Shown: positions 1 through 7,344, counted from the stretch's first letter. The stretch is DNA of 13,067 bases from CAISIP01 sp031403955 (GCA_031403955.1 JANNGR010000089.1:1-13067), one strand, 5' to 3'. Translations and numbers: made by a program. The notes: generated by a model not told the origin, from the letters alone.

Positions 1-126
1 GGCATCGGTGTCGATCCGCACCAGCGCCGTGTCAAAGGTCGTCGCCCGCCCGAAGTCGCTGACGTGTTGCTGGTCCGGGGCGATCGGTACCTGCAACCAG
101 ATGGCTTCGACGCGCGTGATCTTCAT
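1..126 (-). CDS. Mandelate racemase/muconate lactonizing enzyme family protein, N-terminal fragment
   Basis: Only the first 42 codons are in the window; the gene runs off the left edge. The visible protein begins MKITRVEAIWLQVPI, the usual opening of enolase-superfamily sugar-acid dehydratases and racemases, whose N-terminal capping domain starts with a strand of this form. A good Shine-Dalgarno site (GAGGA, seven bases upstream) supports the ATG at 124-126. It lies 25 bp downstream of the VOC gene on the same strand, so it is probably the ninth gene of the leftward operon. In this family the TIM-barrel part carries the metal ligands and catalytic Lys/His, and that part is missing here, so the reaction cannot be assigned. 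In a sugar operon an aldonate dehydratase would be a natural guess, but this is inference from context only. Confidence 0.75.
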   Translation of the reverse strand, partial: MKITRVEAIWLQVPIAPDQQHVSDFGRATTFDTALVRIDTDA

Positions 127-151
127 CCCGTGGTCCTCGAAAAATAGGTCT

Positions 152-652
152 CTATCCGGCCTCTACCGCGAACTGCCGGTATGGCTCGCTGTGGAACCAG
201 CGCTCGCGCGCCGAATACTGGCGCTCAGGCTTTATCACCGGCGGAGCTTCACGCTCCGCAGCGGCGTAAAACGTCAGCTCGAGCTGGACGCCGTTCGGGT
301 CATGCACGAACAGTTGCCACAGAGGCGTGGCTGGCACCAAGTTCTCGCGGTACGCCAGGCCAAACTTTTCGAACTGCGTCTTGAAGTCGCTATAACCCTG
401 GCATACGACCGAGACATGGTCGATCGCCGCCGAGCCGGTCTGCACCGTGCCGTCTGCCTCCTTCGCGGCGTCGCCGGCATACAGGTGAAAAATAGCGTCG
501 GCGCCGGCTTGCGCCGGCTTCAACCAGGCGCCCGGGAAACCGATCGGCGGCCGGTCCGCCACTACCATGCCAAGCACCTCGGTGTAGAAACGCACGCAGG
601 CGTGCAGATCGGCGGTCTTGATCGCCGCGTGAAACAGTTGCCCGAACAACAT
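152..652 (-). CDS. VOC-fold (glyoxalase/dioxygenase superfamily) protein
   Basis: A 166-residue soluble protein with two vicinal-oxygen-chelate modules. The first runs from about residue 4 to 60 (FHAAIKTADL, FYTEVLGM) and the second from about 76 to 128 (IDHVSVVCQG, FVHDPNGVQLELTF). Candidate metal ligands sit at the canonical positions H8, H56, H79 and E125, so a divalent-metal enzyme is likely. About 38 residues with no recognised motif follow the second module. The family includes glyoxalase I, fosfomycin-resistance proteins, extradiol dioxygenases and methylmalonyl-CoA epimerase; nothing here chooses among them. It starts seven bases after the epimerase stop (TGAGACCAACATG) with a weak Shine-Dalgarno site, suggesting translational coupling. 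Its place in a sugar operon suggests it handles a reactive carbonyl or acts on a sugar derivative, which is inference. Confidence 0.85.
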   Translation of the reverse strand: MLFGQLFHAAIKTADLHACVRFYTEVLGMVVADRPPIGFPGAWLKPAQAGADAIFHLYAGDAAKEADGTVQTGSAAIDHVSVVCQGYSDFKTQFEKFGLAYRENLVPATPLWQLFVHDPNGVQLELTFYAAAEREAPPVIKPERQYSARERWFHSEPYRQFAVEAG

Positions 653-659
653 GTTGGTC

Positions 660-1550
660 TCACACCAGCGGACGCAACACCTTCACCGACTGCTCATACA
701 ACCCGGTATAAAACTTGTCCGACAGCAGGTTCGAGCCGTGGTCTATGATGAACTTCATCTGTTCCGGCGACACATCGACCGGCTTGGTCTCGACCTGGTC
801 CCCGTACGGGTTGGCCGGTGTGCGGTCGATGGTGGCAACAAACTCCAGGGTCAACGCGCCGGTGTAGCCGGTCTCCTTGATGGTCTTGACTATTTGCGTG
901 AAATCCAGCGTTCCCATGCCGGGCGCAAACCGGTTGTTGTCGGCAATGTGGATGTCGTAGATGCGGCCCTTGCACTTTCGAAACGCTGCATGGATGTCGC
1001 TTTCTTCGATATTCATGTGGAACAGATCGAGGCAAACGCCGCAGTTTGGACCGACCGCGTCGGCCAGCGCCAGCGCCTGGTCGCCGCGGTTGATCAGGTA
1101 GGTCTCAAAGCGGTTCAGCGGCTCGATCGCGATCCGGATGCCAGCCTTTTCGGCATGGCCGTAGACCTCCTTGATGCCTTCGACGAGCCACTTCCACTCT
1201 TCCTGCGGCGTGCCGTCGGCCACCACCTTGCCGACCGTGGCGGGCACCACGGTGATGATCTGGCCGTCGAGCTCTTTGGCCAGGGTCACGACACGTTTCA
1301 TGTAATCGACCGTTTTCTCGCGTTGCGCCATATCCTTGGCCGCCAGGTTGCGCTCGCCCAGCGTCAACGTCACCGAGCCCCAGCAGGTGCGGCCGTTCTC
1401 TTTCAGCAGCGCGCGCACTTCCCGGGTGTTGTACTGGTCGGGCTCGCCCGAGATTTCGAGCGCGTCGACGCCGGTCTGCTTCATGCGCTCGATGGTGCGT
1501 TTGATCGATTCGGGGCGCATCCAGTTGTGGGTGGCAATCATCTGTGACAT
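660..1550 (-). CDS. Sugar 3-epimerase of the D-tagatose/D-psicose 3-epimerase type (xylose-isomerase-like TIM barrel)
   Basis: A 296-residue AP-endonuclease-2-like TIM barrel, the usual length for ketose 3-epimerases. Four metal/catalytic residues are visible: E143 (IAIEPLNRFET), D175 (VCLDLFHMNIEE), H201 (YDIHIADNNR) and E236 (LTLEFV). Their spacing (32, 26 and 35) nearly equals that of Glu152, Asp185, His211 and Glu246 in Pseudomonas cichorii D-tagatose 3-epimerase, and the EPLNRFET motif is typical of that group. Such enzymes use a divalent metal to epimerise C3 of free ketohexoses and often ketopentoses such as ribulose/xylulose. A strong Shine-Dalgarno site (GGAGA, about eight bases upstream) supports the start. 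It lies 16 bp after the ABC ATPase gene. If it acts on a ketopentose it would feed the xylulokinase of the divergent operon, which is inference. L-ribulose 3-epimerase is an alternative. Confidence 0.85.
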   Translation of the reverse strand: MSQMIATHNWMRPESIKRTIERMKQTGVDALEISGEPDQYNTREVRALLKENGRTCWGSVTLTLGERNLAAKDMAQREKTVDYMKRVVTLAKELDGQIITVVPATVGKVVADGTPQEEWKWLVEGIKEVYGHAEKAGIRIAIEPLNRFETYLINRGDQALALADAVGPNCGVCLDLFHMNIEESDIHAAFRKCKGRIYDIHIADNNRFAPGMGTLDFTQIVKTIKETGYTGALTLEFVATIDRTPANPYGDQVETKPVDVSPEQMKFIIDHGSNLLSDKFYTGLYEQSVKVLRPLV

Positions 1551-1566
1551 GGTGGTTCTCCTGCGG

Positions 1567-2661
1567 TTAATGCTGGCGCAGGCTTTCGCCGGTCAGCGGG
1601 TCAAAAAAATGCAGCTTGTCCTGCATGAACGAAAACTGTACCGGTTGGTTCACGGCTATACGTGCATCGGCGGGAATCGTCGCGCGCAGCGTGTGTGTGC
1701 CGGCCTGGATGATGGCGACGATCTCGACGCCATGGTGCTCGGCGCCGTAAATCGTGCCGGGCATGCCGCCATGCGTCACGAGTCGCACGTTCTCGGGCCG
1801 CACACCCACGCGTACGCGGCCATCCTGAGGCACACAAAGCGCTGCCAACGCCTGGCGCACAGGCGCCTCAAACGTGAAAGACAGCGAGACATCGCGGGCG
1901 GTACCGGCCGCCAGATCAACCTGCATGTCGAGCAGGTTGATCGCCGGCGTGCCAACGAAGCCGGCGACAAAAGTGTTCCTGGGCGTGTTGTAGATTTCGT
2001 ACGGCGTTCCGACCTGGATCAGGCGGCCCCGGTTGACCACGCCAATGCGGTCGCCCATCGTCATCGCCTCGACCTGGTCGTGCGTGACAAAAATCAGCGT
2101 GGTGCCCAGACGTTGTTGCAAGCCCTTCAGCTCGGCGCGCAGCAGTTCGCGCAGCTTGGCGTCCAGGTTGGACAGCGGCTCGTCCATCAGGAATACGCGC
2201 GGCTCACGCACGATCGCGCGCCCGATCGAGACACGCTGCATTTCGCCGCCCGAAAGCCGGTCGGTGCGCCGATCCAGCAGGTGCGTTATACGTACCGTGC
2301 CGGCTGCCTTGGCTACCTTCTCCTCGATCTGTTGTGGCGTGAAGTTGCGCAGCTTCGACTTCAGCGGGAACGCCAGGTTCTCGCGCACGGTGTAGTTCGG
2401 ATAGAGCGAATACTGCTGGAATACCAGTGCCACGTCGCGCTGCGCGGCGCTCCATTCGTTGATGCGCTCGCCGGCGATAGCGATGCTCCCGCTCTCGGGC
2501 TGCTCCAGCCCGGCGATGCAGCGCAACGTCGTACTTTTGCCGGCGCCGGTGGGCCCGAGCAGCACGAAGAACTCGCGGTCGCGGATATCCAGCGTCAGGT
2601 CGCTGATGGCCTGCACCGCGCCATAACGTTTGTTGATGCCCTGGAGTGAGACTTGGGCCAC
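1567..2661 (-). CDS. Carbohydrate ABC transporter ATP-binding protein (MalK/UgpC type), first of two
   Basis: A 364-residue MalK-family ATPase. Walker A is GPTGAGKST (36-44), the Q-loop is VFQQYSLYP (80-88), the signature LSGGEMQR (136-143), Walker B RVFLMDEP (155-162) and the H-loop histidine H194 (VTHD). A C-terminal TOBE/regulatory domain runs from about residue 240. It energises sugar import at the inner membrane by binding the EAA loops of the two permeases. The start is GTG: the sequence AQVSLQGINKRYG is a normal N-terminus, and the codon lies five bases after the stop of the other ATPase gene. There is only a weak ribosome site, so translation is probably coupled. Two non-identical ATPases side by side suggest a heterodimer, as in the glycerol importer GlpST of rhizobia. 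No catalytic residue is missing here. Confidence 0.95.
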   Translation of the reverse strand: MAQVSLQGINKRYGAVQAISDLTLDIRDREFFVLLGPTGAGKSTTLRCIAGLEQPESGSIAIAGERINEWSAAQRDVALVFQQYSLYPNYTVRENLAFPLKSKLRNFTPQQIEEKVAKAAGTVRITHLLDRRTDRLSGGEMQRVSIGRAIVREPRVFLMDEPLSNLDAKLRELLRAELKGLQQRLGTTLIFVTHDQVEAMTMGDRIGVVNRGRLIQVGTPYEIYNTPRNTFVAGFVGTPAINLLDMQVDLAAGTARDVSLSFTFEAPVRQALAALCVPQDGRVRVGVRPENVRLVTHGGMPGTIYGAEHHGVEIVAIIQAGTHTLRATIPADARIAVNQPVQFSFMQDKLHFFDPLTGESLRQH

Positions 2662-2666
2662 GATCG

Positions 2667-3785
2667 CTATTCCACCGCGCGAAGCCGCAAGCCGTTGCGC
2701 TTGTCAAAGAAATGGGTTCGGGCGTCATCCAGCGTGAGCCATACTGAATCGCCCTGCGCGCGCACAAACTGGCTCGGGGTACGTGCGCGCAGCACCGCGC
2801 CGCCGCCATGGCCCTCACCCATGGCAATGTCTACTATGTCGTAGGCGCCCATCGGCTCGATCAGGTGCACCTGGGCCCGGACCGCGCCAGGTGCGCTGAC
2901 GCGCGACACGGCGATCGCCTCGGGCCGGATGCCCAACGCGAGATCGGCGCCTGCCCGCTCCCGCAATTGGGCCGCGGCACCGGCTCCGAGATGGAACGTA
3001 TCCTGCATGCCAGGCAGCCGCATCGACAACGCAGCGCCAACACTTTCGCACTGGCAATCGACCACGTTCATGATCGGACTGCCGACGAATTGGGCCACAA
3101 ACAGATTGGCCGGCTCGTCGTAGACCCGGGTCGGGCTGTCGTATTGCTGCAGCAGGCCATCATGCATGATGCCGATCTTGTCGGCCATCGACATCGCCTC
3201 GACCTGGTCGTGTGTCACATACACCGTGGTCGAATTGTTTTCAACATGCAGGCGGCGCAGCTCGGCGCGCATCTCTTCGCGCAGCTTGGCGTCAAGCGCT
3301 CCGAGCGGCTCGTCCATCAGCATCGCCGCCGGCCGTCGCACCAGCGCGCGCCCGATCGTCACGCGCTGCATGTCACCACCCGCCAGCGCCGATGGCCGCT
3401 TCTCCAACAGGTGTTCAATGCGCAGCACCCGGGCGACCTGGTGGACCTGGGTCTTGACCTGTGCTTCCGCCATATTGGCCGCGCGCAGCGGGAATGCGAT
3501 GTTGTCGAATGTGGTCAGGTGCGGATAAAGCGAATAGAGCTGGAACACGAAGGCGGTGTCACGCTGTTGTGGCGGCAACTGGTCCACCCGGCGCTCGCCA
3601 ATGCGGATCTCGCCCGAGTCGATGCTTTCCAGGCCGGCCAGCGCGCGCAACGTGGTGGTCTTGCCGCAGCCTGAGGGTCCGAGAAGCACGACGAATTCTC
3701 CGTGTTTGATATGCAGGTTCAGCTTGCGGATAACGTGGTTGCCACCGAAACGCTTTTGCGCTTCGATGATCTGGATGTCGGCCAT
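2667..3785 (-). CDS. Carbohydrate ABC transporter ATP-binding protein with altered signature motif, second of two
   Basis: A 372-residue MalK-family ATPase. Walker A is GPSGCGKTT (36-44), the Q-loop is VFQLYSLYP (80-88), Walker B AMLMDEP (154-160), H-loop H192 (VTHD), and a C-terminal TOBE-type domain follows from about residue 235. The ABC signature is LAGGDMQR (134-141) instead of LSGGQ-QR: the serine that contacts the gamma-phosphate of ATP in the partner subunit is alanine. The frame is open upstream to 3905, but the ATG at 3783-3785 is preferred. It gives the family's MADIQIIEAQKRFGG start, overlaps the small-gene stop by one base (TGATG), and has GGAGA nine bases upstream. It probably pairs with the neighbouring ATPase, giving an asymmetric dimer with one standard and one altered ATP site. 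That pairing is inference from the operon. Confidence 0.95.
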   Translation of the reverse strand: MADIQIIEAQKRFGGNHVIRKLNLHIKHGEFVVLLGPSGCGKTTTLRALAGLESIDSGEIRIGERRVDQLPPQQRDTAFVFQLYSLYPHLTTFDNIAFPLRAANMAEAQVKTQVHQVARVLRIEHLLEKRPSALAGGDMQRVTIGRALVRRPAAMLMDEPLGALDAKLREEMRAELRRLHVENNSTTVYVTHDQVEAMSMADKIGIMHDGLLQQYDSPTRVYDEPANLFVAQFVGSPIMNVVDCQCESVGAALSMRLPGMQDTFHLGAGAAAQLRERAGADLALGIRPEAIAVSRVSAPGAVRAQVHLIEPMGAYDIVDIAMGEGHGGGAVLRARTPSQFVRAQGDSVWLTLDDARTHFFDKRNGLRLRAVE

Positions 3786-3991
3786 CAGGGCGGGTCTCCA
3801 GCGCCCCGGCCATCGGGCTCGGCGATTGGCGAGGCGATGCGGGAAAACACATTGAAGGCGACCAGCCCGATCAGGATCAACAAGACGCTGTAGCTGTGCA
3901 GCCATAAGCTCCAGGGTTGGCAGAGCGCAACAATACCCAGCATCATCAGCACCATGCTGGCGAACTCACATTGGCGCGCGTAGTTGCTCAA
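3785..3991 (-). CDS. Small two-helix membrane protein inside the ABC transporter operon
   Basis: A 68-residue predicted inner-membrane protein. Two hydrophobic segments are evident, about residues 10-29 (FASMVLMMLGIVALC) and 34-50 (YSVLLILIGLVAFNVF), joined by a very short turn (QPWSLWLHS). A polar Pro/Gly/Asp-rich tail of about 18 residues follows. The start is TTG at 3989-3991, with GAGAG eight bases upstream and 21 bp after the permease stop. The stop shares one base with the ATPase start, so translation of the two is coupled. I do not recognise a named family. In the rhizobial glycerol ABC operon a small membrane protein (DUF2160, about 90 residues) also accompanies two ATPases and two permeases, so an accessory transporter subunit is plausible. 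Sequence kinship to that family cannot be judged by eye. Confidence 0.75.
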   Translation of the reverse strand: MSNYARQCEFASMVLMMLGIVALCQPWSLWLHSYSVLLILIGLVAFNVFSRIASPIAEPDGRGAGDPP

Positions 3992-4012
3992 GGTCGTGTC
4001 TCTCGGGGCTGC

Positions 4013-4972
4013 TCAGCGGCGGATGGCACCGAACGTCACGCCACGCAGCAGGTGGTCGCGCAGGAAAAATGTGAACAGCGCGACCGGTATCAGGAACAAC
4101 AGGCTGCCGGCGGCGATGACGGTCCAGTCGGTCAACCCCGAGCCGAGTTGCGAAGGTATGTAGGGCGGCGCGGTCTGCGCCACCTTGTTGGTCATCATCA
4201 ACGCAAACGCGTATTCGTTCCAGGCGGTTATGAAGCAGAACACCGCCGTGGCGGCGATACCGGTCACGGCCTGTGGCAAAACGATCTTGAAGAACGCTTC
4301 CATGCGCGTGTAGCCGTCGACCAACGCCGCCTCTTCGTATTCCTTTGGTATCTCGTCGATGAAGCCCTTCATCAGCCATACAGAAAAGGACAGATTGAAC
4401 GCGGTGTAGAGAATGATCAGCCCGATATGCGTGTCCACCAGCCCGACCGCCCGGTACATCAGGAACATCGGAATCGCCACCACCACCGGCGGCAACATCC
4501 GCGTCGAGAGAATGAAGAACAACCAGTCGTCTTCGCCCGGCATCTTGAAACGCGAGAAACCGTAGGCGGTAATGGTGCCCAGGGCGACCGCGAGAAAGGT
4601 GCTGCTAACGGCGATGATGATGCTGTTGAAAAAACGCGACACGTAGCCCGAGGACTCTATGTTTCCCTTGTCGTCCTTGATGAAACGGTCGCCACCATCC
4701 ATCACCTGCTTCTCCCACCACGGGGCCCGTGCGTAGGCTTCTTTGTCCATCTCGCCCCGTTGTTGCACGCGTGACGTGAAAAGCTTGATGAAAGGCGTTA
4801 TCTCGGGCTTGAAAATCACCGTCGGCGGCACGGTGGTCGCGTCCGAGCGGGCCTTGAACGCGGTGGCGCCGATCCACAACAGCGGAATCATCATCAGCAC
4901 CAGCAGCAGCAGTACCAGCACGATCGCGCCACGGTTCCACCATGCCGATGCGCGTGATTGAACGATAGCCAT
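4013..4972 (-). CDS. Carbohydrate ABC transporter permease (MalG-like)
   Basis: A 319-residue inner-membrane permease of the binding-protein-dependent transport family. Predicted helices lie at about residues 14-38, 114-139, 150-175, 183-203, 236-257 and 285-305. The cytoplasmic EAA loop is EEAALVDGYTRMEAFFKIVLP (213-233), with E214, the conserved G220 and the closing I-x-LP, which docks on an ATPase subunit. The stretch between helix 1 and the transporter core (about 45-113) is longer than the usual MalG-type loop and rich in charged and aromatic residues; it should face the periplasm. This explains a protein longer than the common 270-290 residues. The ATG lies two bases after the stop of the partner permease, so the two subunits are translationally coupled. 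Confidence 0.95.
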   Translation of the reverse strand: MAIVQSRASAWWNRGAIVLVLLLLVLMMIPLLWIGATAFKARSDATTVPPTVIFKPEITPFIKLFTSRVQQRGEMDKEAYARAPWWEKQVMDGGDRFIKDDKGNIESSGYVSRFFNSIIIAVSSTFLAVALGTITAYGFSRFKMPGEDDWLFFILSTRMLPPVVVAIPMFLMYRAVGLVDTHIGLIILYTAFNLSFSVWLMKGFIDEIPKEYEEAALVDGYTRMEAFFKIVLPQAVTGIAATAVFCFITAWNEYAFALMMTNKVAQTAPPYIPSQLGSGLTDWTVIAAGSLLFLIPVALFTFFLRDHLLRGVTFGAIRR

Positions 4973-4974
4973 CT

Positions 4975-5874
4975 TCAGCGCGCCTTCAGGCGGTTAAGGT
5001 ACTTGACGTAAACATTGGTGATCGCCAGCACCGCCAGCAGCACGATATAGGCCAGCGCGCACGAGCGGCCGGTTTGCCATTCGTGAAAAGCCATCTTGTA
5101 GAGCTTGATCGCAACCAGCTCGGTCTCGTCCATGCTGGCCATGACGAAAGCGATGTCGAATGTCTTGAACGCCTCCATGGTGCGAAAAATTATCGCAATC
5201 AGCAGCAGCGGCGCGACCAGCGGCAGCGTGATATGGCGAAACACGAACCAGCGCGACGCGCGGTCGATCGCCGCGGCTTCATACAACGACGGTGGTATGG
5301 CTGACAGACCGGCCAGCGACAGCAACATCACGAACGGCGACCACATCCAGATATCGGTGATGGCAATCGCCAGCAATGCCACATCGGGGTCCGACAGCCA
5401 GACCTTGCCTTCGGTGAAGAAAACGAAATTTATGATGCCCCAGGATGGGTTGTAGAGCAGTTGCCAGAACAGGCCGACGACTGCCATGCACATCATCATC
5501 GGCAGCATCAACAAGGTGGTCAGCAGCCCCTTGGCGGGGATGGCACGGTTTAGCAACAACGCAGCGCCGAAGCCCACCAATACCTGCCCGGCCACCGACA
5601 TGATCACGTATTTGGCGGTCAGCGTGAAATTGGCCCAGACGTATTCATCGGCCAGCAGCTCACGGTAGTTTTGCAGTCCGACGAAATTGACCGGGTCGTT
5701 CACCGACGCGCGGTAATCCGTGAACGAGTATCCCAACGAATAAAGCAGCGGGAAGATGTTGAAGACGATCAGAAAAGCGATCGTCGGTATGATGAACCAG
5801 TTACGGATCGCCAGGTCGCTCAAGCCGCGGCGCGGCGCCGCCGGGCCGGCACCGCTGAGTGCTGGTTGTGGCAT
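4975..5874 (-). CDS. Carbohydrate ABC transporter permease (MalF/UgpA-like)
   Basis: A 299-residue inner-membrane permease. Predicted helices are at about residues 27-50, 84-110, 116-140, 164-190, 215-232 and 272-292. The EAA loop begins YEAAAIDRASRWFVFRHITL (198-217): the glutamate, alanines and aspartate are kept, but the usual glycine after the aspartate is arginine (R205). My recollection is that a subset of sugar and polyol permeases has this DRAS form, so it may mark a subfamily rather than a defect. The first gene after the binding-protein gene, it starts 73 bp downstream of it, beyond a stem-loop. Upstream of the ATG I see no convincing Shine-Dalgarno (CAGTTCTCCCC), so its translation may be weaker than that of the binding protein. 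Confidence 0.95.
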   Translation of the reverse strand: MPQPALSGAGPAAPRRGLSDLAIRNWFIIPTIAFLIVFNIFPLLYSLGYSFTDYRASVNDPVNFVGLQNYRELLADEYVWANFTLTAKYVIMSVAGQVLVGFGAALLLNRAIPAKGLLTTLLMLPMMMCMAVVGLFWQLLYNPSWGIINFVFFTEGKVWLSDPDVALLAIAITDIWMWSPFVMLLSLAGLSAIPPSLYEAAAIDRASRWFVFRHITLPLVAPLLLIAIIFRTMEAFKTFDIAFVMASMDETELVAIKLYKMAFHEWQTGRSCALAYIVLLAVLAITNVYVKYLNRLKAR

Positions 5875-5902
5875 GGGGAGAACTGCTTTTAGGGGTAACG
5901 GA

Positions 5903-5928
5903 TGAAGGGCCGGTGTCCGCGCCCTTCA
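5903..5928 (-). promoter_or_regulatory. Intercistronic stem-loop between binding-protein and permease genes
   Basis: TGAAGGGC (5903-5910) and GCCCTTCA (5921-5928) are perfect inverse complements. The stem can be extended inward by CGG/CCG across one bulged base, leaving a three-base loop. It lies in the 73-bp gap between the binding-protein stop and the permease start. No U-run follows on the transcribed (minus) strand, so it is not a typical intrinsic terminator. Such hairpins after periplasmic binding-protein genes, as after malE, are known to stabilise the upstream mRNA segment and give excess binding protein; that role here is inferred. Confidence 0.5.
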
Positions 5929-5947
5929 CCCACCGGGCGCGCAAGGC

Positions 5948-7267
5948 CTACTTGGTGCGGCCGTACTTCTTGAAGGTTGCTTCCCAGTCTTTCGCAAGGC
6001 CGTTTTGCGCTTCTTCAGCGGTGCCCTTGCCACCGACAATAAACGGATGCCAGCGTTTGTTGGCCGCGGTCAGCAACTCGGCGAACTCGGGTACCGCCCA
6101 GAAGTCCTTCACCATGAACATTGATTGGTAGAACGCTTCGTTATAAGGCGTGGCCTTGCGGAACTCGTCGGATTTCAGGATCGCCGCGTTGCAGGTATAA
6201 CCGCCAAGTTGCGCCCACTTCTTCTGCACATCCTCGCGGATAAACCAGTCGAGGAACTTCATCGAAGCTTCCTTGTTTTTCGAATAGGTCACCACCGAGA
6301 TACCCTGCCCGCCAAGCGCGGCAAACTGCTTTCCAGTTGGTCCCTTGGGCATCGCGAAATAGCCGGTCTGCTTCGCGAACTTGTTGGTCGCCGGGTTCGC
6401 CAGCGCCGGGAAGAACGCAAAGTAGTTCATACTCATTGAGACCAGGCCTTCGGTCATCGCCTGATTGGCTTCCTGGAAAAACGTCTTGCCCCAATCAGGT
6501 GGCGTAAAGCCGTACAACTTCTTGTAGAAATTCAACGCGTCGATCGACGCCTTGGAGTTGATCATGCCCTGCACCTTGTAGGTCGAAAAGTCACCCAGCT
6601 CGGCGCCATAACTGAAGATCACGTTTTCGACCCCCATCACCATCGCGTCGTAACCGTTGTCGGTGTAGATCGTCAGGCCATAACGCTTTTCCTTGGGGCG
6701 GTGGAAGAATTCGGCGATATCACCGAGCTCTTTCCAGGTCTTGGGCACCGCCAGGTCGTATTTGTATTTGGCCTTGAAAGCGGCCATTTCCTTGGGGTCC
6801 TCGAACCAGTCCTTGCGATAGGCAAATCCATTGGCATCACCTTCGAGTGGCACGGCCCAATATTTGCCGCTCTTGCCGGGATACTCGGCATAACCCGCCA
6901 CGGTGGCGGGCGCCATGATTTCGGCTAGTTTGTTCTTCTTGAAAAAATCGGTCAGGTCGACGTAATGGCCACCGGTGGAACCGGCGCCAATCCACTGTGA
7001 GTCACCCACCACCATGTCGTAAGCCGACCCTTTGGCGGTGAATTCCTTGAACGCCTTGTTCTGAAAGTCAGGCCATGGTGTGGTTTCCACCACCACCTTG
7101 ACGCCGGATGCCTTCTCATAATCCTTCACCAGTTCCTGCAGGTAATTCGCGGGGTCCCATTGGGCCCACAGTATGGTGAGTTTTTGCTGGGCGTGACCCA
7201 ATTGCGCAAGCGTCAGCAGCGCAGCCGCCGCGACAATCTTGCCAAGTGTTGAAAAGTTCCTGAGCAT
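5948..7267 (-). CDS. Extracellular (periplasmic) carbohydrate-binding protein of an ABC importer
   Basis: A 439-residue solute-binding protein of the UgpB/MalE-like family 1 type. The N-terminus has a signal peptide (basic MLRNFSTLGK, hydrophobic IVAAAALLTLAQL, cleavage after GHA before QQ). The mature start KLTILWAQWDPANY is characteristic, as are the later YWAVPLEGDANGFAYRKDWF and the helix near KEASMKFLDWFIRE. It captures the sugar in the periplasm and delivers it to the two permeases. The frame is open to 7327, but the ATG at 7265-7267 has AGGAGA seven bases upstream and starts exactly at the signal peptide. First gene of the leftward operon, it follows a leader of about 70 nt from the predicted promoter. 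Ligand identity cannot be read from the sequence; catabolic neighbours suggest a xylose-containing saccharide or polyol. Confidence 0.95.
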   Translation of the reverse strand: MLRNFSTLGKIVAAAALLTLAQLGHAQQKLTILWAQWDPANYLQELVKDYEKASGVKVVVETTPWPDFQNKAFKEFTAKGSAYDMVVGDSQWIGAGSTGGHYVDLTDFFKKNKLAEIMAPATVAGYAEYPGKSGKYWAVPLEGDANGFAYRKDWFEDPKEMAAFKAKYKYDLAVPKTWKELGDIAEFFHRPKEKRYGLTIYTDNGYDAMVMGVENVIFSYGAELGDFSTYKVQGMINSKASIDALNFYKKLYGFTPPDWGKTFFQEANQAMTEGLVSMSMNYFAFFPALANPATNKFAKQTGYFAMPKGPTGKQFAALGGQGISVVTYSKNKEASMKFLDWFIREDVQKKWAQLGGYTCNAAILKSDEFRKATPYNEAFYQSMFMVKDFWAVPEFAELLTAANKRWHPFIVGGKGTAEEAQNGLAKDWEATFKKYGRTK

Positions 7268-7328
7268 ATTTGTGTCTCCTGTCTTGATCGGTTGTGGCAA
7301 AGCCGCGTGTCTCTTTGTCGACCGCAAT

Positions 7329-7341
7329 CTGGTCTGACCAG
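7329..7341. promoter_or_regulatory. Operator O1, FadR/GntR-type palindrome
   Basis: CTGGTC-T-GACCAG is a perfect 13-bp palindrome around one central base. With flanks it reads ATCTGGTCTGACCAGGT, close to the operator consensus of FadR-subfamily GntR repressors (TGGTC-N-GACCA core). It covers the predicted transcription start (about 7338) of the leftward operon, a position where a bound repressor would block initiation. A second palindrome, CTGACC-A-GGTCAG (7334-7346), overlaps it and reaches the -10 box. Its centre is 45 bp from that of O2. Confidence 0.7.
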
Positions 7342-7344
7342 GTC

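Noticed and set aside
3786..3905. Upstream extension of the second ATPase to 3905
   Set aside because: The extra 40 residues are Arg/Pro-rich out-of-frame sequence from the small membrane gene; the ATG at 3785 gives the family N-terminus and a coupled overlap.
3917..4774. Long plus-strand open frame opposite the MalG-like permease, and similar antisense frames elsewhere (8-748, 651-1547, 1336-2649, 2808-3674, 7556-8620, 9709-10653, 10724-11539, 11212-12048)
   Set aside because: They lie opposite genes with clear family motifs, have Arg/His/Gln-rich composition typical of antisense of GC-rich genes, and show no recognisable domains.
5903..5928. Rho-independent terminator ending the binding-protein transcript
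   Set aside because: No U-run follows the stem on the minus strand, and the downstream permease, small-protein and ATPase genes need this transcript because no other promoter is evident.
7268..7327. Upstream extension of the binding protein to 7327
   Set aside because: It would place 20 polar residues before the signal peptide; the ATG at 7267 has an excellent ribosome site.
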